Of a DNA stretch of 64,000 bases, positions 32,932 to 43,267 are shown in pieces. Source of the stretch: Prochlorococcus sp. AG-347-K18 (lineage in GTDB: Bacteria; Cyanobacteriota; Cyanobacteriia; PCC-6307; Cyanobiaceae). The stretch is from the NCBI GenBank assembly GCA_003281365.1, contig QCCF01000003.1, forward strand, positions 116,917 to 180,916, in the 5' to 3' direction. A program made the translations under genes and the position numbers. Below the pieces are notes generated by a model. It worked only from the letters and a program-made list of their open reading frames with translations, searched no databases and was not told the DNA's origin. The stretch's first letter is position 1, and every line of letters starts with the position of its first letter.

Positions 32932-34263
32932 ATGAGTATTAATTCAACAAGTTCTCAAACTCTAAAAAGATTAAAAAATATTTTAATTATTGGAAATGGT
33001 GGAAGAGAGAATTCTTTGGCTTGGGCTATTCAAAAAAATGAATTAGTCAAAAAAGTTTACTTAGTGCCGGGGAATGCTGGATCAGAAAGAATAAAAAAAT
33101 GTGAAAGAATAAAAATTGACATAAACAAAAAAATTGAATTAATAGAAAAGCTTAATTTTTTAGAAATAGATTTAATTGTAATTGGACCAGAAATACCTCT
33201 AGCAAATGGATTAGCCGATTTTCTTCGCGAAAAAAACTTCAAAGTATTTGGTCCTGGTAAAGATGGAGCAAAGTTGGAATACAGCAAGTCTTGGGCAAAG
33301 GAATTCATGCAAGATGCAAATATCCCAACAGCAAAGTTTTGGAAAGTAAATTCTCTATTAGAAGCAAAAAAAATTATCCATTCATCACCTACACCACTGG
33401 TTGTAAAAGTAGATGGTTTAGCTTCAGGTAAGGGAGTTTTTATTCCTGATTCAAAAGAAGAATGTATTAAAGCAACAGAATCAATCTTCGCTGGTAAGTT
33501 TGGCGACTCTGGGAATTTGGTAGTTTTAGAAGAGAGAATTAAGGGTCCAGAAGTTTCAGTTTTCGCTTTATGTGACGGTGAGAGATACATATTACTTCCA
33601 ACAGCACAAGATCATAAACGCCTCAATGAGAAAGACAAAGGTCCAAATACAGGAGGGATGGGGGCATATTCTCCCGCCCCACTATTAACAGAATATTACC
33701 TTGATAGGATTATAAAGGAAATAATTGAACCAACAATATGTGAACTAAATAAAAAAAATATTGTCTACAAAGGAGTAATTTATTTTGGATTAATGATCAC
33801 AGAATCTGGGCCCAAAGTTATAGAATATAATTGCAGGTTTGGAGATCCAGAATGTCAAACTATAATGCCTTTGATGGATCAAAATTTTGTATTTCTTTTA
33901 GAAAAATGTTCCATGGGAAATTTAACTGGTGATGAAAAAATTGATACTTATGACAAAGTAAGCGGTTGCGTAATAGCGACCTCAAAAGGTTATCCTCATG
34001 AATATAAAACTGGTTTTCCAATAAAAATAGGAAATATTGACTCAAGTGACTTTCAAATTTTTGACTCAGGTACTTCTTTAGGTGTAAATGGCGAATTATT
34101 AACAGATGGAGGAAGAGTCCTCAGTATTGTCTGTCAAGAAAAAAATTTCGATATGGTTTTTGACAAGGTATATAAGAATTTAAAAGAAATATATTTTGAA
34201 GGTATTTACTTTAGAAATGATATAGGTCATCAAGTAAGGGAAACTTATTCTAGGGAGAATTAA
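32932..34263 (+). CDS. purD: phosphoribosylamine--glycine ligase
   Basis: ILIIGNGGRENSLAWAI, VVKVDGLASGKGVFIP, RFGDPECQTIMPLM. Confidence 0.97.
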   Translation: MSINSTSSQTLKRLKNILIIGNGGRENSLAWAIQKNELVKKVYLVPGNAGSERIKKCERIKIDINKKIELIEKLNFLEIDLIVIGPEIPLANGLADFLREKNFKVFGPGKDGAKLEYSKSWAKEFMQDANIPTAKFWKVNSLLEAKKIIHSSPTPLVVKVDGLASGKGVFIPDSKEECIKATESIFAGKFGDSGNLVVLEERIKGPEVSVFALCDGERYILLPTAQDHKRLNEKDKGPNTGGMGAYSPAPLLTEYYLDRIIKEIIEPTICELNKKNIVYKGVIYFGLMITESGPKVIEYNCRFGDPECQTIMPLMDQNFVFLLEKCSMGNLTGDEKIDTYDKVSGCVIATSKGYPHEYKTGFPIKIGNIDSSDFQIFDSGTSLGVNGELLTDGGRVLSIVCQEKNFDMVFDKVYKNLKEIYFEGIYFRNDIGHQVRETYSREN

Positions 34264-34267
34264 ACTT

Positions 34268-36322
34268 ATGGTAGAAAGCAATAATCGAGGAAGTGAAAAA
34301 TATAATGACCTTGATAATGAAGTTTTAAATAATTATTGGATGGAAAGAATTCTTTCATGGTGGAGCGGATTCAGCTTGAGGACAAAGTTATTAGCAATAG
34401 CAACTTTAGTTGTGAGTCTACTCATGACAGGAATAACATTTTTTGCTCTTAATAGTATTCAAAAGGATGCAGGAATGAATGATACAAGGTATGCAAGAGA
34501 TCTTGGCTTGTTGTTATCAGGAAATGTAACAGAATTAGTTGCTAATAACCAAAAAAAAGAAATTTCAAATGTAGCTGAAAAATTTTGGAGATCAAGTCGA
34601 AACCTACGTTATATATTTTTTACTGATGCTGATGACATAGTTCAACTTGGCATACCAATTAGTGCTACACCAACAAGTTCTGATAGTCAGTTTCAGCTCA
34701 CTAGAAGATTAAAACTACCATCAGAACTAAAGAAAAGACCACAATTCCCATTAGTTAGGCAGCATGCTACACCTCAGGGGCAAGTAACGGATGTATTTGT
34801 ACCAATGTTGTGGAAAGGCAAATATCTTGGGACTTTAGCTTTAGGAGTTACGCCTAATAAAAAAGCCTTGGCAAGTGCTGCGCTTACAAGAGAGGTTACC
34901 ATTGCAGTTTTTATTTCTATTTGGGTTTTGGTAATACTCGGAGCTGTATTTAATGCGCTTACCATTACTAGACCTGTTAGGGAGTTAGTGAGAGGTGTCA
35001 GAGAGATTTCAAAAGGAAACTTTAAATCAAGAATTTCTTTACCTATGACAGGAGACCTTGGAGAACTTTTAAACGGATTTAACAGAATGGCCACTCAGTT
35101 AGAAAATTATGATGAGGCGAATATTGAAGAACTTAAAGCCGCTCAAACGAAACAACAATCGTTAATAGCAACTATGGCTGATGGAGCCATATTGCTTGAC
35201 TCAAAAGGGAAGATAGTACTTACTAATCCAACAGCAAAAAGATTATTTCGTTGGGAAGGAAGAATCTTAGAAGGTAAAAATTTTTTAAATGAAATCCCTG
35301 AAATATTATCTAATGACCTGCATACAAATATTGAATCAATATTAAAAAGAGAAAAGGAAAAGGATGACTTAAGATTCAGTTTAGGAGAACCAGCTAGAAC
35401 TCTAAGAATTGTTTTACAATCAGTGTTAGATACAAACAAAGTTGAATTAAAAGGAATTGCTGTTACCATTCAAGACCTTACGAGGGAAGTAGAACTTAAC
35501 GCTGCACAAAACAGATTTATCAGTAATGTTTCTCACGAATTAAGAACCCCACTTTTTAATATCAAAAGTTATGTAGAGACTTTACATGATCTAAAAGATC
35601 AGCTTTCTGATGAAGAACAAATAGAATTTTTGGGCATTGCAAATTCAGAGACTGATAGATTAACGAGATTAGTAAATGATGTATTGGATTTATCAAGATT
35701 GGAGTCTGGGAAAATAATTCAACTGGAGCAAATGGATATAAAACCAGCAATTGAACAAACTCTTAGAAATTATAAACTTAATGCTACAGAAAAAAATGTT
35801 TCTTTAGCACATGAAATAGAGGAAAATATACCTTCTATTCTAGGAAATTTTGATTTGCTTTTACAGGTTTTTGATAATTTGCTTGGAAATGGATTAAAAT
35901 TCAGTCCCAAAAATAGTTCCCTAATTATAAGGGCTTATACTTGGCCAGATTCCTGTCCTGCTTTCCCTCCAAGCAAAAATAATGATGAAGCACCTCAATG
36001 TGAGTTAGTTTCACCATTACCAAAAGTAAGAATTGAGATTGCTGATACAGGCTCAGGGATATCTCAAGCAGATCAAGAAAAAATATTTGACCGTTTTTAC
36101 AGAGTAGAGAATGCAGTGCATACTGAGCAAGGTACAGGTTTGGGTTTATCTATAGTGAGAGGAATAATTGAAAAACATGGAGGAGAAATTCGTATGGCTA
36201 GTGAATTAGGTGTTGGTACAACTTTCTGGTTTGATTTAGCCCTAGCACAATCTGATAAAGAAGAATTATTGACACGAACTTTAAACAATACAGATGCTTT
36301 TTCAGGCTCTGAAATTAATTAA
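34268..36322 (+). CDS. nblS: sensor histidine kinase NblS (Hik33/DspA family)
   Basis: TM-extracytoplasmic-TM, HAMP, PAS, HisKA (NVSHELRTPLFNIKSY), HATPase (FDRFYRVENA...GTGLGLSIVRGIIEKHGG). Confidence 0.93.
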   Translation: MVESNNRGSEKYNDLDNEVLNNYWMERILSWWSGFSLRTKLLAIATLVVSLLMTGITFFALNSIQKDAGMNDTRYARDLGLLLSGNVTELVANNQKKEISNVAEKFWRSSRNLRYIFFTDADDIVQLGIPISATPTSSDSQFQLTRRLKLPSELKKRPQFPLVRQHATPQGQVTDVFVPMLWKGKYLGTLALGVTPNKKALASAALTREVTIAVFISIWVLVILGAVFNALTITRPVRELVRGVREISKGNFKSRISLPMTGDLGELLNGFNRMATQLENYDEANIEELKAAQTKQQSLIATMADGAILLDSKGKIVLTNPTAKRLFRWEGRILEGKNFLNEIPEILSNDLHTNIESILKREKEKDDLRFSLGEPARTLRIVLQSVLDTNKVELKGIAVTIQDLTREVELNAAQNRFISNVSHELRTPLFNIKSYVETLHDLKDQLSDEEQIEFLGIANSETDRLTRLVNDVLDLSRLESGKIIQLEQMDIKPAIEQTLRNYKLNATEKNVSLAHEIEENIPSILGNFDLLLQVFDNLLGNGLKFSPKNSSLIIRAYTWPDSCPAFPPSKNNDEAPQCELVSPLPKVRIEIADTGSGISQADQEKIFDRFYRVENAVHTEQGTGLGLSIVRGIIEKHGGEIRMASELGVGTTFWFDLALAQSDKEELLTRTLNNTDAFSGSEIN

Positions 36323-36327
36323 ATTAT

Positions 36328-37875
36328 TTAATTATTATCTAACCCTTTAAAAACATTTTGAACATTTTGATCAGGAACAACTCTGTGAGGAGCTCCACTA
36401 AAAATTTGTTCAAAGTTACTAAAAGAATCTTTTATTTCAGGACCTTTATTAGTAATTATAAATTCTCTTATTCTTTTATCATGCCATGAACCCCTCATCT
36501 TGAAAACGTTTAAAGCTCTAGCCATCTCACCTTTTATTTCTACGTATTGAAGTAATAATATTGTGTCTGTAATTGTCGAAATATGAGAATCAGTAATAGA
36601 GTGACTGCCCATAAATTCTTCAGCAGTATTAGTAAAGAAGCCTGCAATTTCCTCTTGCTTTGTATACCCAGTAACTGCAATTACAAACTGTCTAAATGCA
36701 TTCAGACTTACACCTCTGGCCAATGCAGAGAGAGAATCAATTGCCATTCTTTTTGGTTTAAATTGATTAATTTGCGTTTTTATAATTTGCAAGTGATCTT
36801 CCAAACCAGTCGATTCAGGATATGCACAAATAATCTTTAATAATCCATCACTTTCCATCTTTTCAAAATCTATGCCCCAACTTGTTGCATTCCTAAGTAA
36901 TTGAGCTCTAGATTCTTCATATGCAAAAAGTATTGCTCTTTCATTATTGTTATAAGCATCTTCAACGAATTTTGATACTAGCATTGTCTTACCTGTACCA
37001 GTAGCGCCAGTAGCAAGAATGATTGAATCTTGAAAATATCCTCCTCCACACATTTCATCAAGATCTGCGACTCCAGAGCTAATCCTAATATTTGAAGATC
37101 TCTGGGTTAATCTCATTGCCCCAAGGGCAAAGACACTTATGCCATCATTTCCCATAGTAAATGGATATTCCCCTTTCATGTGTACCGTACCTCTTAACTT
37201 CAATACTTCTAGGGTTCTTCTTCTCTTCTCTGACTCCAGAACATTTCTTAATAAGACAACATTATCAGATACAAATTCTTCTACTCCATATCTAGCAATT
37301 GGGCCGTAATCATCTACCCTCTCTGTAGTCATAACAGTTGTTACTCCTATTTCCTTTAACCTCGCTATCAGTCTGAAAATTTCTCTTCTCACAACATAAA
37401 TTGCATCATACTGTTGAAAGACTGCAGTTATCGAATCTATCGCAACTCTTTTAGCTTTATATTTTCTAATTGCATAACTAATTCTTTCAATAAGACCAGA
37501 CAAATCAAAGTTACCCGCAACATCTTGACCATCAGGGTCAGGTGAGGCATCCATTATAAACAACTTATTTTGATCAATTAATTCCTGCAAATCCCAACCA
37601 AAACTTGCGGCATTTCTAATAATATCTAAAGGTGACTCCTCAAATGTGACAAAAATTCCAGGCTCATCAAAATTGCAAATCCCATGGTGTAGATATTGTA
37701 GAGAAAAAACAGTTTTGCCGGTTCCTGATGTACCACTAACTAGTGTACTTCTTGATACTGGTAGTCCGCCTCTACAAACATCATCAAAGCCTTCTATCCC
37801 AGTTGGCAATTTTTGTACTTGCATTTTATTTGACTTACTTAATTTCCTATCTTTCATAATTGTCAGAGGAATCAA
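36328..37875 (-). CDS. kaiC: circadian clock ATPase/kinase KaiC
   Basis: Two RecA-like repeats (GTSGTGKT, GATGTGKT), DSHISTITD phosphorylation-site region; start probably at an internal ATG (MKDRKLSKS or MQVQKLPTG). Confidence 0.98.
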   Translation of the reverse strand: MIPLTIMKDRKLSKSNKMQVQKLPTGIEGFDDVCRGGLPVSRSTLVSGTSGTGKTVFSLQYLHHGICNFDEPGIFVTFEESPLDIIRNAASFGWDLQELIDQNKLFIMDASPDPDGQDVAGNFDLSGLIERISYAIRKYKAKRVAIDSITAVFQQYDAIYVVRREIFRLIARLKEIGVTTVMTTERVDDYGPIARYGVEEFVSDNVVLLRNVLESEKRRRTLEVLKLRGTVHMKGEYPFTMGNDGISVFALGAMRLTQRSSNIRISSGVADLDEMCGGGYFQDSIILATGATGTGKTMLVSKFVEDAYNNNERAILFAYEESRAQLLRNATSWGIDFEKMESDGLLKIICAYPESTGLEDHLQIIKTQINQFKPKRMAIDSLSALARGVSLNAFRQFVIAVTGYTKQEEIAGFFTNTAEEFMGSHSITDSHISTITDTILLLQYVEIKGEMARALNVFKMRGSWHDKRIREFIITNKGPEIKDSFSNFEQIFSGAPHRVVPDQNVQNVFKGLDNN

Positions 37876-37923
37876 TAATAAAAAAAGTTAATTTACCTTT
37901 AATTTTAAAAGTTTTTCTATATT

Positions 37924-38241
37924 TTATTTATCTCCACTATATTCACTTTCCTTTAATTCATCAAAAAGAAGATCTAAGCCTATTAATACTTTCTCTCTAT
38001 CAGAGAGGTCACCAATTATTTTTCTTACGGGTGGGGGAAGTATTTTAGCTAAAGTCGGGGTAGCCAAAATTTTATCCTCTTCTGCTAGTTGCGGTTGCTT
38101 AAGGACATCGATTACCTTTAAAGCATAAACTCCTTTAAATTCATTTTCTAATATTGCTTTTAAAGTATTTAAGGCTCTCATTGAATTAGGAGTATTTCCC
38201 GCAACATAGAGTTTTAAAATATATGTTTTTCTTGCTGCCAT
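37924..38241 (-). CDS. kaiB: circadian clock protein KaiB
   Basis: [26 protein letters not shown]...[38 protein letters not shown]. Confidence 0.98.
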   Translation of the reverse strand: MAARKTYILKLYVAGNTPNSMRALNTLKAILENEFKGVYALKVIDVLKQPQLAEEDKILATPTLAKILPPPVRKIIGDLSDREKVLIGLDLLFDELKESEYSGDK

Positions 38242-38337
38242 TCTTTTTACCCCTCAAAATGATTTCAAAAGATTTAAACAACCCTTGACTTATTACACTA
38301 CAAAATAAGAAAATATACAAACAATTATGATTGCTTA

Positions 38338-38370
38338 TTAGGCTTAATCAAATCATAGATTTGAGCCTAA
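38338..38370 (+). promoter_or_regulatory. hairpin in rplU 5' leader (candidate L21 leader)
   Basis: TTAGGC-TTAA-TCAAATC-ATA-GATTTGA-GCCTAA; 13 perfect pairs interrupted only by a one-sided TTAA bulge, ending 16 nt before the rplU ATG. Confidence 0.55.
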
Positions 38371-38385
38371 CAGCGTCTTCAAGAT

Positions 38386-38826
38386 ATGACAAATTCTAAA
38401 AACTCTTCAAACAATTCTTCTAAAAGTAATGAATTGTACGCAATAGCAGAAACTTCAGGTCAACAATTTTGGTTCGAAGTTAATAGATACTATGACATCG
38501 ACAGGTTAAACGCTAAAGAGAAAGATAAAATAACTCTTGAAAAAGTTTTACTTTTGAAAGATAAAAACTCCATCACTATTGGTAAACCTTACGTAAAAGA
38601 TGCAAAAATTGAATTAGAAGTAGTTTCGCATAAAAGAGATAAGAAAATTCTTGTTTATAAGATGCGTCCGAAAAAAAAGACAAGAAGAAAAATGGGACAC
38701 AGACAAGAACTTACAAGAGTTATGGTAAAATCGATATCACAAGTCAAAAGTTCTCCAAAGTCTTCTTCAAAAAAAGAAACTATTAAAACAGAACCCAAAC
38801 CAAAATCTAAAAAATCACCAAATTAA
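38386..38826 (+). CDS. rplU: 50S ribosomal protein L21 (extended C-terminus)
   Basis: YAIAETSGQQFWFEVNRYYDIDRL...VYKMRPKKKTRRKMGHRQELTRVMV. Confidence 0.95.
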   Translation: MTNSKNSSNNSSKSNELYAIAETSGQQFWFEVNRYYDIDRLNAKEKDKITLEKVLLLKDKNSITIGKPYVKDAKIELEVVSHKRDKKILVYKMRPKKKTRRKMGHRQELTRVMVKSISQVKSSPKSSSKKETIKTEPKPKSKKSPN

Positions 38827-38835
38827 AAATTTCAA

Positions 38836-39096
38836 ATGGCACATAAGAAAGGAACAGGTTCTACAAGAAACGGTAGAGATTCAAATTCTAAAAGACTAGG
38901 AGTAAAAGCTTATGGCGGAGAAAAAGTAACTGCTGGATCAATTTTAATTCGCCAAAGAGGTACATCTTTTTTACCAGGAAGCTATGTTGGTAAAGGCAAG
39001 GATGATACACTTTTTGCTCTCAAAGAAGGAACAGTAAGTTTTGAAAGCATTAAAAGAAATTTAAGAAATAGAAAAAGAGTTAATATAGTTATTTAA
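38836..39096 (+). CDS. rpmA: 50S ribosomal protein L27
   Basis: [43 protein letters not shown]. Confidence 0.99.
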   Translation: MAHKKGTGSTRNGRDSNSKRLGVKAYGGEKVTAGSILIRQRGTSFLPGSYVGKGKDDTLFALKEGTVSFESIKRNLRNRKRVNIVI

Positions 39097-39862
39097 TTTT
39101 CTTATAAGCTCTTGTAGTTATAAGAATAGGATGAAATACTTCTAAAAAATTTAGTTGGAGTGTCTTAAAAAACCTTTCAACAATTTGATTATCATCGATA
39201 TGGAATGGGTATTCATTATTTTCTCCTTTATAGAAATACCAATTGAATAAAGCAATAGTATTAGAATCCATAATCTCATTGAAAATCTCAATTTGAGAAG
39301 CTGGATCAGCAAGATGTTCTAAAACATCAAGACAGATTATCGTATCGAATTTCAAAATTTTTGTATCTTTGATTGTCTTGCAAAAAGTAAGTTTTTTTTC
39401 GACTCCTAATTTCTTAGCTCTGTATTCAACAAAGTTTCTATTTGTTTTATTAATATCCACAAAAAATACATGCTCAACTTTTGAAGACATAGCATTAGCT
39501 AAGGCATGAGTTCCAATGCCTCCTCCAAAATCTAAAACTAAATCTCTGGAAAATTTTTGCTGAAGTTTTAGAGTATCAGCAATATAATCTTTGCTTGTGA
39601 TATGCCATGCAGCTAAATCAGCTACATGCCGATCTCCAACAATCTCAGTATAAAAATCTGAGACTTCACTTAAAGCATCTCCAGGATGAAGATTTGCTAA
39701 ATTGATCTTTGCATTATCGAGAAAATCATCTAAATCACATTCTTTAATAGATAGAAATTCCATTAAATGTGATTTCAAATTAAAAGCATCATCTAAGAAC
39801 TCGTTTAGTATTAAGTTATCTGTTTTCAATTTCTTACATTTAATCTCCGATACAAAAATCAT
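39089..39862 (-). CDS. class I SAM-dependent methyltransferase
   Basis: [17 protein letters not shown] motif [17 protein letters not shown]; track start 39955 overlaps truB, likely start MIFVSEIK at 39862. Confidence 0.85.
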   Translation of the reverse strand: MIFVSEIKCKKLKTDNLILNEFLDDAFNLKSHLMEFLSIKECDLDDFLDNAKINLANLHPGDALSEVSDFYTEIVGDRHVADLAAWHITSKDYIADTLKLQQKFSRDLVLDFGGGIGTHALANAMSSKVEHVFFVDINKTNRNFVEYRAKKLGVEKKLTFCKTIKDTKILKFDTIICLDVLEHLADPASQIEIFNEIMDSNTIALFNWYFYKGENNEYPFHIDDNQIVERFFKTLQLNFLEVFHPILITTRAYKKIK

Positions 39863-39905
39863 AGGATGGTAATAAATCTTTCTCAAAGCATTCTTAATAT
39901 TAAAA

Positions 39906-40823
39906 ATGGAAACTAATGATGGATTCTTGGTAATTAATAAAGAAAAAGGCTGCACCTCTCATGACTGTGTAAAACAAATAAGGAAGTTACTAAATACAAA
40001 AAAAGTGGGCCATACGGGAACTCTTGATCCAGAGGTTACAGGAACATTACCAATTGCGATAGGCAGTGCAACAAGATTTATTCAATATTTACCTCAGGGG
40101 AAAACTTACATAGGTCAAATTAAATTAGGGATAACTACAAACACTGATGATATTCACGGAAAAATAATTGATCAAAAAGATTGGCCTAAAATTAGTGATG
40201 AGAAACTAAATCAATATTTAAATAAATTTAGAGGCAAAATCAAACAAATTCCCCCAAAAGTATCCAGTGTTCATGTCAATGGTGAAAGAGCCTATAAAAA
40301 ATCTTTTAATAACGAAAATTTTGAATTAGCTTCAAGAGAAGTAAAAATAGACGAACTCAATTTAATGAATTGGGATCAAATGAATGGCATCATACAAATA
40401 AGAATCAAATGTTCAGCTGGAACATACATAAGGTCAATTGCAAGAGATTTAGGGGGAATTCTTGATTCCGGAGGCTGTCTTCAACAATTAACAAGAATTT
40501 CAGCTTGTGGCTTTGATGAAAAAGACTCTATAAAGATATCTGATATGAAAAAAGAAAAAATAAATACCTCAAATTTAATTATTCCAACAATTTCAGCACT
40601 TAATCATATTCCATCATTAATTTTAACCAATTCAGAAGAAATAGATTTTTGGCGAACTGGAAGAGCAATTAAAGTTGATATTAATTACTTAAATAGAATC
40701 AAAAATTATGATTTTAAAAACCCCATTAAGGTATTAGACAATAGAAAAACTCTTCTTGGAATGGGATTTCTAAATTTTGAACAAACTCATATAAATCCAA
40801 AATTAGTACTTAATGCAAAATGA
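39906..40823 (+). CDS. truB: tRNA pseudouridine(55) synthase
   Basis: [52 protein letters not shown]. Confidence 0.96.
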   Translation: METNDGFLVINKEKGCTSHDCVKQIRKLLNTKKVGHTGTLDPEVTGTLPIAIGSATRFIQYLPQGKTYIGQIKLGITTNTDDIHGKIIDQKDWPKISDEKLNQYLNKFRGKIKQIPPKVSSVHVNGERAYKKSFNNENFELASREVKIDELNLMNWDQMNGIIQIRIKCSAGTYIRSIARDLGGILDSGGCLQQLTRISACGFDEKDSIKISDMKKEKINTSNLIIPTISALNHIPSLILTNSEEIDFWRTGRAIKVDINYLNRIKNYDFKNPIKVLDNRKTLLGMGFLNFEQTHINPKLVLNAK

Positions 40824-40825
40824 TT

Positions 40826-42208
40826 TTATAAAAAATACCTTTTAAAAGGTTTTATTCTGACCCCTTTATAAAAATGTTTTAATATTTCTTCGGCTTTAGC
40901 TCCTTTAGTAGCCATATATCTCGCGCCCCATTGACTCATTCCTACACCATGTCCAGAACCATATCCTGTAATTAATAGAATCTTTTCTCTTACAGGAATA
41001 TTATTACCTAGTTTTCGTGGAATCAATATCATTTGATTTATATTTATTATTGATGGATCTTTAATACTATTTAAGGCAACTATATCTTCGAAATTTACGT
41101 TATGTTGAATCGCAATATCAAATAAACTATCTCCCGCTTTAACAATATAGGTTATAGGTTTATCTACTAATTTTGTTTTTAATAGTTGAGAATGCTCATT
41201 ATTAGATTTAGTTTCTTCATCCTCAATTAATTTAAATCTTACTAAAGTACTTTTAAGATTAAGCTTTTTTCTAATATCTACTCCTGAGATTTGATCAGAT
41301 CCATTATCACCTTGAATTTTTACATTTTTGACTCTTCCTGTATTGGTGATATTTAAAATATCAATTTGTTTTATGCCTCCAATATTTGGAAATAATTTTT
41401 GCAATTGTTCATTTGAAAATCTTTTTTGCCATCGAAGTTTAGGGTTGTTTTTATCAAAATCTTTAACGCTTGATAAGTATGGATATGCATTTTTCCACAC
41501 ATCTTGACTATTTTCAGTCATACCGGCCGAACTACTATGAAATAAAGAATTAATTAATTTATTTTTATAAATCAAGACTAATGATCTTGTACTATTTACA
41601 GCTTTTGTAGTTTTAGAGGTTTTCGCCTCAAGTCCACTATAAACCTGATTCTTATTTGTAGAGTCAATATCATAGAGAGCATTTCCTTTTTGCTTCAAAG
41701 CATAAGTTCTAGAGGCAATTGCTTGCGCTTTTAATGCTTCGATAGGCCATTTAGTTGGCATCTCTGAACCAACGACGCTACTCAGATAATCCTCAACCCC
41801 TAGAATATTAATTAAAAAAATCTCATTATGAAGTACAAAAATCTTTAATTTTCCAGAGTATCTTTTCTGACCAACCCAAATACCTCTTTCATCTGAAGTT
41901 TTTACTACAAACTTATCTTTATTATTCAAATTATATATTTTTTGTTTATTTTTATCAAAAAACATAAATTTTCTATTATCTTCCATTTTTAAAGTTAAAC
42001 CTTTAAATTTTTTTTTGGAAAATTTTCTCCCTTCAAGAGTTAATGGAATTGATCTATCAGACCTAATCCGGATTGCTTTATTTTTCGAAATTAAAACTTT
42101 TATAGTTGGTATTCGCCGGGCTAACAAAGGTCTTGTATGAAAAACACAAAAATTCACAATAAATATTAAAAAGTAATTATGAGTAATTTTTATGAATTTA
42201 AGTGTCAC
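40826..42208 (-). CDS. SpoIID/LytB-domain protein with internal LysM
   Basis: GVEDYLSSVVGSEMPTKWPIEALKAQAIASRTYAL, YIVKAGDSLFDIAIQHNVNFEDIVALN LysM, GYGSGHGVGMSQWGARYMATKG. Confidence 0.93.
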   Translation of the reverse strand: MTLKFIKITHNYFLIFIVNFCVFHTRPLLARRIPTIKVLISKNKAIRIRSDRSIPLTLEGRKFSKKKFKGLTLKMEDNRKFMFFDKNKQKIYNLNNKDKFVVKTSDERGIWVGQKRYSGKLKIFVLHNEIFLINILGVEDYLSSVVGSEMPTKWPIEALKAQAIASRTYALKQKGNALYDIDSTNKNQVYSGLEAKTSKTTKAVNSTRSLVLIYKNKLINSLFHSSSAGMTENSQDVWKNAYPYLSSVKDFDKNNPKLRWQKRFSNEQLQKLFPNIGGIKQIDILNITNTGRVKNVKIQGDNGSDQISGVDIRKKLNLKSTLVRFKLIEDEETKSNNEHSQLLKTKLVDKPITYIVKAGDSLFDIAIQHNVNFEDIVALNSIKDPSIININQMILIPRKLGNNIPVREKILLITGYGSGHGVGMSQWGARYMATKGAKAEEILKHFYKGVRIKPFKRYFL

Positions 42209-42296
42209 TTTGTTTGAAAAACAAATTCTTAATTTGCCTAAGTTTGACTAAAAGTCTAGATTTAATCCAGATTTCAAAATAAAAAGATCACATTAA

Positions 42297-43235
42297 GTGA
42301 ACATCACCTTTTTAGGAACGAGTTCTGGAGTTCCCTCCTTAACTAGAAATGTCTCTTCCTTAGCTCTTAAATTATCACAATCTTCAGAAGTTTGGCTTTT
42401 TGACTGTGGAGAGGGAACACAGCATCAAATAATGAAAAGCAATATTAAATCTTCGCAAATCAAAAAAATATTTATTACTCATATGCATGGAGATCATATT
42501 TATGGTTTGCCTGGTCTTTTGGCTACGTTAGGTTTATCTGGTAATAGTAAAGGTATTGAAATTTATGGTCCCTCAGGATTGCGAAATTTTATAAATTCTG
42601 CTTTTAGCAGTAGTTTTTGCAAATTGTCGTTTCCATTGCATTTCGTAGAAGTTGAAAGTTTTGCATCCGAAAATAAAATATTATTTGAAAACAAAGAAAT
42701 AAAAGTAAATTGTGCCTACCTTAAACATAAAATTCCTGCTTATGGTTACAGAGTGAGCGAAAAAGATAGGCCTGGCATATTTGATATCAAAAAAGCAAAA
42801 TCTTTAAAAATAGCACCTGGGCCAATCTATTCAGAACTACAACAAGGCAAAAAAGTTAAATTAGATGATGGGAGGTCATTTGATGGGAAAGAGTTTTGCG
42901 GACCATCTAGGAAAGGTGAAAGTTTTGTTTATTGCACTGATACTGTCTTTAGCGAATCAGCAGTGTCATTATCAAAAAATGCTGATTTACTAGTACATGA
43001 ATCAACATTTTCAGAGGAAGATGAAAGTATGGCCTTAGAAAAATTACATTCCACAACAATAATGGCTGCCAAAACAGCATTATTATCTAATGCAAAAAAA
43101 TTAATTATTACTCATTTAAGTCCAAGATACACTAACAAAAATGCAATCACGCCAAGCGATTTGCTCAAAGAGGCGCAAAAAGTTTTTCCAAATACTCAGC
43201 TCGCAAAAGATTTTCTAACTGTAAAAATTAAATAA
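42297..43235 (+). CDS. rnz: ribonuclease Z
   Basis: [41 protein letters not shown] start. Confidence 0.94.
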   Translation: MNITFLGTSSGVPSLTRNVSSLALKLSQSSEVWLFDCGEGTQHQIMKSNIKSSQIKKIFITHMHGDHIYGLPGLLATLGLSGNSKGIEIYGPSGLRNFINSAFSSSFCKLSFPLHFVEVESFASENKILFENKEIKVNCAYLKHKIPAYGYRVSEKDRPGIFDIKKAKSLKIAPGPIYSELQQGKKVKLDDGRSFDGKEFCGPSRKGESFVYCTDTVFSESAVSLSKNADLLVHESTFSEEDESMALEKLHSTTIMAAKTALLSNAKKLIITHLSPRYTNKNAITPSDLLKEAQKVFPNTQLAKDFLTVKIK

Positions 43236-43267
43236 ACTGCAACAGTTCGTGAGAAGAAAGGTCGTAA

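Noticed and set aside
36097-36288. Small ORFs antisense to nblS and kaiC
   Set aside because: Shadow ORFs; no independent support.
38242-38385. Possible kaiA remnant between kaiB and rplU
   Set aside because: No translated segment resembled KaiA; space is only 144 bp and includes the rplU leader hairpin.
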